From: Aradus depressus
Taxonomy: Eukaryota; Arthropoda; Insecta; Hemiptera; Aradidae
Assembly (NCBI GenBank): GCA_963662175.1
Contig: OY759218.1
Location: 806,001-870,000 of the forward strand
Direction of reading: 5' to 3'
Length of the DNA: 64,000 nt
The notes beneath the pieces are model-generated. The model was not told where the DNA came from, did no database searches, and saw only the letters and a list, made by a program, of their open reading frames with translations. The stretch's first letter is position 1. Each line of letters begins with the position of its first letter. Shown piece by piece: positions 56,746 to 64,000 of this stretch. The position numbers and the translations under genes were made by a program.

Positions 56746-59700
56746 TTAATTGTGATCTTTGCCAGGGGGCTTCTTTTGAAGTCCTGAAACAGAAGGAAGA
56801 TCTGTCTGTTTCTGAATGACTTTTCTTGGTCTTTTAATTTGTTGTGGATGAATTTTAAAGGGTTTTAGATTTTTACCAATTGCTTTTGAATTCGGATTGA
56901 TTGCTAGTTTAGTGTGGGGATTATAAAGAATTTTCTTAAATTTGGGTTTGGCTTTGTCTTTTCCTACTTTCTGGTATAGGCCTTCGGGAAGTTCAGGTTC
57001 AGGTTCTCTGTTTTCGTTTAGTCGTTCAGTTCGTTTCTCTTTTTCTGTAGTAAGCATTCTTTTTATTTCGTTTCTTAGTAGTTCTAGATTTTGGTGGTAT
57101 TTATTTATTTGTTGGTCAAGAATTATGTCTTGTGCATTCGAGTTGTACAGGTTGTTAGTGTAACCAAATGTCATTTCGAAGGGAGACAATTGAGTAGTTG
57201 TTTGTAAGGTATTATTAAAAGTTATGTTTCCTAATTTCAATAATTCCACTGAACTCATGTTTGGAGATTTTAATTTTAATGCATTGGCCATTTCTATCAA
57301 AGTGGAATGCGCACGTTCTATGGTTCCCATAGAATCTGGATGGTTTGGGGTTACATAATAGGGCTCAATGTTATATAGTCTTAAAAAGTTTTGAAGACTA
57401 TGGTTGGAAAATTCGGGACCGTTATCCATTTGTATGGTTTGAGGTATAGGGTAATGTCTCAAGTATTCTCGAAGACTGTCTTGTATGTGGGGTTGATTCA
57501 AGCTAAGTAGAGGGTATAATGTTAGTAATTTTGAGAAACAGTCAATTATAGTTAAAAATTTCTGTTTGTCATACTGAAAAACGTCAATTTGTATTTTCAT
57601 GAATGGTTTATCAGGAGTAGGGGTGACATTATATTGAACCTTAAAGGGTCGTCTGTCATACTTGACTTTTAAACATATGGGACAATTGTTTATAAATTCG
57701 GTAACTGTTTTAATCATTGAAGGCCAATAATATCGTCTTTTTAGTTGATTTATTGTTTCTGATATGCCTCTATGACAACTTTTACCAACGTGGTAGTTAG
57801 CCACAATTTCCATTTGTTCATTTTCCGTTAAGATATCTATCAAGAATTTAGAATATCGGATAAGGCGATTTGTTCTAAAATTTGTTTCAATAAGGGAGGA
57901 AAGCGTTAGAAATGCTTGTTGATAATTTTGAGTAAGAATGCCGTCAGTTTTAAAATATATGCCATATTTTATGTTAGGCTTCAAATACTCAATTATGAAT
58001 TTTTTAAAGTGAGAAGTGTCTTTTGGATCTAGAAAATAGCAATATATTCTGTTTTTACCAAAACGTTTAATGGCTTTATGTGATTTATTGAGACGTTCCA
58101 AAATGATTTGGTTGGATTCTATGTTGATAGCTTTATCAGGATCAGCAATGCCCTGCGTTTCATCCGAACTAAGTTGGGAATGTAATGTTACTAAGGAGCT
58201 ATCGTCAGTCATTTCTTGGTTGTTATCGTTGTCCAATAATTCGTCAGGAGAAGTTAGGGGGAATTCCTTAATAAAATTGTCTAGTTCCTTTTGTATGTCA
58301 TCTTCATTCACTACAGGGGGAGATTGCAAATTTGAATTGGTGCAATTAGAGGTTTCAGGATTATCTGAATCTATAGCATTGCAAAGTTGAATTCGAGATA
58401 GGGCGTCAGCGACTTTGTTAGATTTTCCCTCTATGTACTGAATTTCGAAATCATAGTCAGCGAGTTGCGTTTTCCAACGTAATAATTTAGCGTTGGGCTC
58501 TTTCATGTTGTGTAGCCATTGGAGTGGCTTATGGTCAGTTTTTAGTGTAAAGTGTCGTCCGTAAAGATATGGTCGAAAATATTTACAAGACCAGACTATT
58601 CCTAAGCATTCTTTTTCGATCGTGCTTAATCTTTCTTCTTGTTTGTTTAATGTTCTTGATGCAAAACAAACCGGTAAGTCTTTTCCGTTAATATTTTGTG
58701 ATAGCACGGCTCCTAATGCCAAATTTGAGGCGTCTGTAGTCAGTGTGAAGTGTTTGTCAAAGTCTGGTAACTGAAGTATTGGACTAGAAATTAAAAGATT
58801 TTTGAGTGTTTCAAAAGAGTTAATAAATGAGGGATCGTTAGGATTTAATTTCATGTCTGTACGTAAGGCTATTGTTAAAGGTTTTGCAATCTTTGCATAA
58901 TCTTTTATCATCTTGCGATAATAGCCTGTCAATCCCAAGAATTGTTTTATTTCCTTCGTAGTTTTTGGTCGAGGAAATTTTGATATAGCTTCTAATTTTG
59001 AAGGATTAGGGGAAATCCCTTTCTCTGAAATAATATGACCTAGATACAGTAGCTCTTTTTTGCAGAACTCCGTCTTGTCTAACTGAATTTTTAGGTTATA
59101 TCGTTTTAAGCGCTCAAAAACTCTCTGTAGATGTTTTAGATGTTCGAACAGAGTGTCGCTAAATATAATGATATCGTCCATGTAAATTAAAACATTTTCC
59201 ATGTCCGAAAAAATTAAATTCATAGCGCGTTGGAAGCTTGGAGGTGCATTTTTCAAACCGAAAGGCATTCTCAGAAATTCGAAATGACCCTTTTCTGTTG
59301 AAAAGGCCGTTTTGGGAACAGATTCTGGAGACATTTCGATTTGGTGAAAACCGGACGCTAGGTCTATAGTTGAAAAATACATAGAGCGACCTATTTTCCC
59401 AAAAAGATCCTCTATATTGGGAAGTGGGAATTTATCATTCACTGTTTTTTCATTAAGTTTTCTATAGTCTATGACCATACGGATTTTACGTTTTCCTGAA
59501 GCGTCCATTTTTTTTGGTACGACCCATATGGGACTGTTATATGGGGAGTGGCTTTGTTGTATAATTTTTTTTTTTAATAGCTTATCTATTTCCAGTTCTA
59601 TGTCTTTTTTAAATATTTGAGGATATCTATAATTCCTCGTATATACAGGGTTTTCATTAACTGTTCTAATAGTATGTTTCAGTAGTCCTGTACATGTTAG

Positions 59701-61584
59701 TGGGTCCTGTTCACGTTTTATGATTTCAGGGTATTTTTTTACTAAATTAAGAATAAATCTTTTTTCCTCATCATTGAGATGGTCTGTTCTTAACAGATTT
59801 GGAATGTCTTGGATGATCTCATCTCTACTAGAAGGACAAAAGGTCGACCTAGAGGAATCGATATCAATAATTGATTCCACTTCATCAATTTCCATTGGTT
59901 GAGGACAAATGGTCATCAACTCAGGATGATTAGAGTGAAGTGTCACCAAGCATTCATTATTTTTTATGCTTACGAGACCTTCTTCAATGAAGCAATTCTC
60001 GAATTTTTGATTTTTTATTACTCCTATCCCTTCTTCTTTGTTTACCTTCACTCTGACAATTTGTTTTCCTGGCCTTATATTTATTTCCGGAGTTTCAATT
60101 AGAAATAATAGTGGTTTGTTTTCATATTTATTATTTAGTATTTTGTTTTTAAAATCTACGCTACTATCTAAAGCGGTTAAGGTTTCGTGCCCTAACAGAA
60201 TATCATATTTATCACTAAAATCAAAAATATAAAATTTAACTGATTGTGTAAAATTTGGAAATATGGAATGTAAGTTAAAATTCACATATTGATTACCTGA
60301 TGTCTCTCCGTTGGGGGTTTTTACTGTAAAATTTTCTACATATCTGTTAACATTTGGGCCTACTGCTCTATTACAAATATAATTTTTTTGTGATCCCGTG
60401 TCGATCATCCACTTATGTCGAAAGGTATCAACAAAATACGGAAGTGATTTGTTCAGGAGATTTAAATCTAACACTGAAACTGGTCTGGAGGTTTCTTCTT
60501 TCCTAGACTTAAATCTAAAAAAATGGTCGGTTAATTTTGTGGTCAAGTCCGTTAGTCTGTCTACCTTTTTTTCAAGTGGGGAACCCTGTTCTACGTGGGT
60601 TATTTCATAAGGGGAAATCATTTTTCTGGTATCAATTGGTTTCTGAGCGGTTCTCATTGAGACTGTGTTTTTGGAACCAAAATTGTCCGTTTTGTCAAAA
60701 TTTTGAAACGTTTGTTGAGGCCTAATGTTATTTTCACCAAAAGTCCGCGGATTGAACTGTTGCCAGTTAGTTTGTGGGAAACTTCGCGAATTGAACTGTT
60801 GCTGGTTCGTTTGTGGGGAAGGCCATGGTCTTTGGTATTGTTGTTGGGTCCATTGTGGTTTTTGTTTTTGAAAGAAATTTTGACCTACTTTAGGTTTGAC
60901 AGGTTTTTTATTATAATCTTCTTTCCCATGAAAGAAAGAGTTTGTTTGGTAATGGCCAGTTATACCATTTACAACGTTTATGGCATTCTCATAGCCCAGG
61001 TTTCTCATGACAATTTGACATGAGGAGATTAGTTTATTCCTAATATCGGTCAGACTTTGAGGCTGCAGGTTTTCAACCATTTCCCCTAAACGTGGGTGAA
61101 CCCCTGAGCAGAATACATCAGTTAGATCCTCATCTAATTGATCATCTAACTCTCTCAAAGATATTTCTGATTTACCGCCTAGTTTATATTGTGTCCTAAT
61201 TTGTGCTCGTTTTTCTTCCAACCGAGTAATAAAGGACATTGGATGTTCTCCTCTATGAGATGTCATAGACATTAATTCTCTCCTAATTATCCTAGCGGGT
61301 CTGTTATCGGCAAAATTTCGTTTGAGCGTTTCTACAATTTCGGATAGGTGTCCTGCATCGGCACACGCTATCCGGGCAGAGCCTTGTAATTTGCTTTTAG
61401 TCCCGCTAAAAATTAGGTAGTGATTATTGTCCCTTTCCAATATTGCTTCATCACAATAACCAGTGTACAAGATTTCTAAATTTTTTAAGAATGATGCTAA
61501 TTCATATGAATTGCCATCATATGGGATTATGAATTTTATAATATCTAATGGGATAGGTTTTGAAATTGCCACTGGGTTAGACAT
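56746..61584 (-). CDS. gag-pol: Gag-Pol polyprotein of element 3 in one reading frame
   Basis: 1612 codons from the first ATG of the element RNA (61584); the frame is open 83 codons further upstream but without ATG. Gag spans about 61584-60600, with a capsid-like region containing LQGSARIACADAG and a Q/N/F-rich tail and no CCHC knuckle. The protease MIDTGS is near 60408. RT has VIDYRKLN, MPFGLKNAPPSFQR and YMDD (59184-59173). RNase H starts LTTDASNLALG and ends ADALSR. The integrase HHCC module (H..H, CPIC) is near 57800-57680, followed by D, D and E with 35 residues between the last two (MDNG, TIERAH). A ~100-residue basic tail follows. Gag and pol are normally in different frames in errantiviruses, so a single uninterrupted frame is notable. 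No stops or shifts were found. Confidence 0.92.
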   Translation of the reverse strand: MSNPVAISKPIPLDIIKFIIPYDGNSYELASFLKNLEILYTGYCDEAILERDNNHYLIFSGTKSKLQGSARIACADAGHLSEIVETLKRNFADNRPARIIRRELMSMTSHRGEHPMSFITRLEEKRAQIRTQYKLGGKSEISLRELDDQLDEDLTDVFCSGVHPRLGEMVENLQPQSLTDIRNKLISSCQIVMRNLGYENAINVVNGITGHYQTNSFFHGKEDYNKKPVKPKVGQNFFQKQKPQWTQQQYQRPWPSPQTNQQQFNSRSFPQTNWQQFNPRTFGENNIRPQQTFQNFDKTDNFGSKNTVSMRTAQKPIDTRKMISPYEITHVEQGSPLEKKVDRLTDLTTKLTDHFFRFKSRKEETSRPVSVLDLNLLNKSLPYFVDTFRHKWMIDTGSQKNYICNRAVGPNVNRYVENFTVKTPNGETSGNQYVNFNLHSIFPNFTQSVKFYIFDFSDKYDILLGHETLTALDSSVDFKNKILNNKYENKPLLFLIETPEINIRPGKQIVRVKVNKEEGIGVIKNQKFENCFIEEGLVSIKNNECLVTLHSNHPELMTICPQPMEIDEVESIIDIDSSRSTFCPSSRDEIIQDIPNLLRTDHLNDEEKRFILNLVKKYPEIIKREQDPLTCTGLLKHTIRTVNENPVYTRNYRYPQIFKKDIELEIDKLLKKKIIQQSHSPYNSPIWVVPKKMDASGKRKIRMVIDYRKLNEKTVNDKFPLPNIEDLFGKIGRSMYFSTIDLASGFHQIEMSPESVPKTAFSTEKGHFEFLRMPFGLKNAPPSFQRAMNLIFSDMENVLIYMDDIIIFSDTLFEHLKHLQRVFERLKRYNLKIQLDKTEFCKKELLYLGHIISEKGISPNPSKLEAISKFPRPKTTKEIKQFLGLTGYYRKMIKDYAKIAKPLTIALRTDMKLNPNDPSFINSFETLKNLLISSPILQLPDFDKHFTLTTDASNLALGAVLSQNINGKDLPVCFASRTLNKQEERLSTIEKECLGIVWSCKYFRPYLYGRHFTLKTDHKPLQWLHNMKEPNAKLLRWKTQLADYDFEIQYIEGKSNKVADALSRIQLCNAIDSDNPETSNCTNSNLQSPPVVNEDDIQKELDNFIKEFPLTSPDELLDNDNNQEMTDDSSLVTLHSQLSSDETQGIADPDKAINIESNQIILERLNKSHKAIKRFGKNRIYCYFLDPKDTSHFKKFIIEYLKPNIKYGIYFKTDGILTQNYQQAFLTLSSLIETNFRTNRLIRYSKFLIDILTENEQMEIVANYHVGKSCHRGISETINQLKRRYYWPSMIKTVTEFINNCPICLKVKYDRRPFKVQYNVTPTPDKPFMKIQIDVFQYDKQKFLTIIDCFSKLLTLYPLLSLNQPHIQDSLREYLRHYPIPQTIQMDNGPEFSNHSLQNFLRLYNIEPYYVTPNHPDSMGTIERAHSTLIEMANALKLKSPNMSSVELLKLGNITFNNTLQTTTQLSPFEMTFGYTNNLYNSNAQDIILDQQINKYHQNLELLRNEIKRMLTTEKEKRTERLNENREPEPELPEGLYQKVGKDKAKPKFKKILYNPHTKLAINPNSKAIGKNLKPFKIHPQQIKRPRKVIQKQTDLPSVSGLQKKPPGKDHN

Positions 61585-61916
61585 ATTTATGCTAGGTAAA
61601 TTACTTATTTCTATCTTGGATGGTTTCAACTTAATATTAGAGAAGGAACTTACAGTTAATTCGTTGTTTTCTTCTTCGCTGTAAGGTTCTTCTTCCTCTG
61701 AGGATGATGAGTCCGAAAGTCGTCTCTGCCTATAAGATGCCAGTTTTGACTTCTTCTTCACCTCGAGTAAGCGGCTTGCAGGTTGTAGAAAGTTTTCTAA
61801 GTAGGTACCTCGATCAAGAAGTAGAGACTTCAAGCTTCAAGCTCCGGGTAAAGTCACGGTACTGAGGACAAATGGTCTTCAAACTTGAAACTGACGAGGT
61901 CCCGGTTTCAGGCGCC
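61585..61916 (-). other. Leader and primer site of element 3
   Basis: 332 nt. Next to the LTR the minus strand reads GGCGCCTGAAACCGGGA (61916-61900), the presumed primer site; I could not assign the tRNA. The frame of gag-pol is open from 61833 and encodes an S/E-rich stretch. Without an ATG this may be chance, or it may be translated from a non-AUG codon. Confidence 0.55.
61648..61653 (-). promoter_or_regulatory. Leader splice donor of element 3
   Basis: GTAAGT on the minus strand, 64 nt before the gag ATG. It lies in the same relative place as the donor of element 1 and could serve env splicing in a complete relative. The leader upstream contains no ATG. Confidence 0.45.
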
Positions 61917-62137
61917 AATTATAATACTGGAAACCGACTTGTTTTAATAAAAAAAACTTTATTTATGAAATAATTACAAATATTGAACAGGCATAGTAAC
62001 TGGCTAACAGCAGAATGATGAACTAACTATATTTTACAAAATGAGAACCTTATATCCTAGAGTAGGGAAGACAGTTTCGTGGGAACTGTCTAGCTAGCAT
62101 AAAATGTACAAGCATAGCTATAATATTACATATAACT
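61917..62137 (-). repeat. 5' LTR of element 3
   Basis: 221 bp, apparently identical to 55585-55805, so promoter and polyadenylation motifs are the same. It is bounded on the plus strand by TGTC at 62138-62141, and S441 resumes at once. Confidence 0.95.
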
Positions 62138-63602
62138 TGTCGTATCAGTTTTAACAGTTATTAAGCCTATAAACCGTTAAATAGCGTGAATTTTTTGAAA
62201 AACATTTTTATTTTGATTTTTGTGTAGGATTCAGATAATCCGGTCGTTCTCTATCAGTTTTAACAAATATTAAATCTATAAACCGTTAAAAAGCGAGAAA
62301 TTTCAAGAATGGAGTCTACCGAGCTCAGGATCGCCACTTAGAAATCTAGTTGAGGCACTTAGGTCAGATGTTTTAATCGGGAAGCTAAAAAATAACTTTG
62401 AGAACGTCGTCCTTCGGATGGGCCATTAAGCAATGATCCAGGGCTTTTTCGAATGTGAGGTACTCGATAATGAGACGTATGTTATGTAAATAAACCTGGG
62501 TAGGTCAATTTCTACTTAGGTTGAAAGCCTTGAGCACGTCGTCCTTCGGATGGGACTTTCCGGATAATTCTGAATCTGTCGTATCAGTTTTAACAATTAT
62601 TAAGCCTATAAACCGTTAAATAGCTCAAATATTTTGAAAAACATTTTTATTTTGATTTTTGTGTAGGATTCAGATAATCCGGTCGTTCTCTATCAGTTTT
62701 AACAAATATTTAATCTATAAACCGTTAAAAAGCGAGAAATTTGAAGAATGGAGTCTACCGAGCTCAGGATCGCCACTTAGAAATCTAGCTGAGGCACTTA
62801 GGTCAGATGTTTTAATCGGGAAGTGAAAAATAACTATGAGCACGTCGTCCTTCGGATGGGACTTTAAGCGATGTTCCAGGACTTTTTCGAATGTGAGGTA
62901 CTCGATAATGAGACGTATGTTATGTAAATAAACCTGGGTAGGTGAAATTTCACTTAGGTTGAAAATAGCCTTGAGCACGTCGTCCTTCGGATGGGACTTT
63001 CCGGATAAATCTGAATCTGTCGTATCAGTTTTAACAATTATTAAGCCTATAAACCGTTAAATAGCGTGAATTTTTTGAAAAACATTTTTATTTTGATTTT
63101 TGTGTAGGATTCAGATAATCCGGTCGTTCTCTATCAGTTTTAACAAATATTAAATCTATAAACCGTTAAAAAGCGAGAAATTTCAAGAATGGAGTCTACC
63201 GAGCTCAGGATCGCCACTTAGAAATCTAGCTGAGGCACTTAGGTCAGATGTTTCAATCGGGAAGTTAAAAAACACTTTGAGCACGTCGTCCTTCGGATGG
63301 GACTTTAAGCGATGATCCAGGGCTTTTTCGAATGTGAGGTACTCGATAATGAGACGTATGTTATGTAAATAAACCTGGTTAGGTGAAATTTCACTTAGGT
63401 TGAAAATAGCCTTGAGCACGTCGTCCGTCGGATGGGACTTTTCGGATATATCTGATTCTGTCGTATCAGTTTTAACAATTATTAAGCCTATGAACCGTTA
63501 AATAGCGTGAATTTTTTGAAAAACATTTTTATTTTGATTTTTGTGTAGGATTCAGATAACCCGGTCGTTCTCTATCAGTTTTAACAAATATTAAATCTAT
63601 AG
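62138..63602 (-). repeat. S441 satellite array, right part, about 3.3 units
   Basis: Completes the unit interrupted at 55584 and continues with three units. One unit has aaaaataactttgagaacg and gggccattaagc (62385-62425), changes not seen elsewhere. Ends at aaatctata before HEND. Confidence 0.95.
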
Positions 63603-64000
63603 CAGTTATACCCGGCGTTGCCCGGGGAACTTTGATTTTTCTCCCAATATCTTCTATAACGCTATTCAGTTCCTCGACAGTACATTCATGATGTTATAAT
63701 TTTCAATTATTCATACGGAATAAGGCTTATAGTCCTTCAGCTGTTGTAACGCTAGTAAGTTTTTAGGACCCCTGGGCACCACAGCTAGTATGCGCCTTTC
63801 AACGGCGGAAGCCACACCTAGTGAATACTTAGCATCGCTGGACGTCCTAGTCAGTGCGTACTTAAGAACGTTTGTGACTACAGCTAGTATGTGGCTTGCA
63901 ACGCTGAGCACCACAGCTAGTACGTAGTAGGGAATGCTGGGCATCATAGCTAGTATGTGCCTTGCGACGGCGGACCCAACAGCTAGTACGTAGTTAGGAA
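63603..64000 (-). repeat. HEND hairpin segment and start of a MIN33 array, cut by the window end
   Basis: The hairpin is near 63610-63625, then HEND to about 63768 and the first MIN33 monomers, in the same order as at 9960, 26900, 34500 and 44830. The macro-repeat therefore continues beyond this window. Confidence 0.85.

Larger units (their letters stand above)
55585..62137 (-). mobile_element. LTR element 3: errantivirus-type Ty3/Gypsy retroelement with reduced env
   Basis: A 6553-bp element on the minus strand. Its two 221-bp LTRs appear identical. On the element strand the LTR reads AGTTATATG...TATAATT. TGTC is duplicated on either side (55581-55584 and 62138-62141), and S441 sequence is continuous across the insertion. 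Order on the minus strand: 5' LTR, primer site, leader with GTAAGT donor, one gag-pol frame, shortened env, polypurine tract, 3' LTR. Gag-pol is intact, so the element could be mobile, while env lacks its N-terminal half. Confidence 0.94.

Noticed and set aside
56942..57163. Several 60-106 codon plus-strand frames across 56.9-61.7 kb
   Set aside because: They are shadows of the minus-strand gag-pol gene of element 3, with no motifs of their own.

Overview
The window looks like a block of insect satellite heterochromatin. It contains no recognisable host gene. About 47 kb is satellite DNA and Helitron-like repeat material. The other ~17 kb is three retroelements that landed in it: two errantivirus-type (Ty3/Gypsy, env-bearing) LTR elements and one Penelope-like element (PLE). 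An insect source is inferred from the errantivirus pattern: LTRs that begin AGTTA and end TAATT or ATAATT, 4-bp target duplications, a gag without a CCHC zinc knuckle, and an env gene. The order cannot be told from this sequence.

The background is a composite macro-repeat that recurs with the same parts in the same order. On the plus strand the order is: S441 (tandem 441-bp satellite, read on the minus strand); HEND (a ~165-bp segment carrying a GC hairpin like a Helitron 3' end); MIN33 (a minisatellite of ~33-bp monomers, 66-bp dimers, each with CAGCTAGTA); GR145 (143/146-bp alternating units with long C tracts); a CATA/CAAA microsatellite and a Helitron-like 5' terminus (TCTATATTAATAAAG on the minus strand); LINK (a ~165-bp segment); then S441 again. 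Copies of this cycle differ in the number of S441 units (about 4 to 12) and in whether MIN33-GR145 or the 5' terminus is doubled, so the period runs from about 4 to 9 kb. Positions 1-4526 hold the same parts in inverted orientation, with an inversion junction near 4527.

Nested insertions: (i) an errantivirus at 12154-19668 (+) with identical 197-bp LTRs, gag, a pol broken by one indel in an A8 run, and a complete env. It is flanked by ATAT, and its unoccupied target is visible in two other macro-repeat copies (45.88 and 53.29 kb). (ii) A 5'-truncated PLE at about 20716-23845, with a second ~1-kb partial copy in head-to-head inverted orientation, an RT and GIY-YIG endonuclease reading frame, and a hammerhead-type motif at each outer end. 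(iii) A second errantivirus at 55585-62137 (-) with identical 221-bp LTRs, one uninterrupted gag-pol frame and an env reduced to its C-terminal half without any ATG. It sits in an S441 unit with TGTC duplicated.

In the first errantivirus the parts fit a standard programme: LTR initiator, serine-tRNA-like primer site, a leader splice donor that can give env its start codon, a -1 slippery heptamer between gag and pol, and a polypurine tract at the 3' LTR. The most informative non-gene signals are size variants of S441 that equal the offsets of its internal duplications, higher-order repeats, segmental copies that share private variants, and regularly spaced G-quadruplex-capable tracts. I found no sign of a new protein-coding system.
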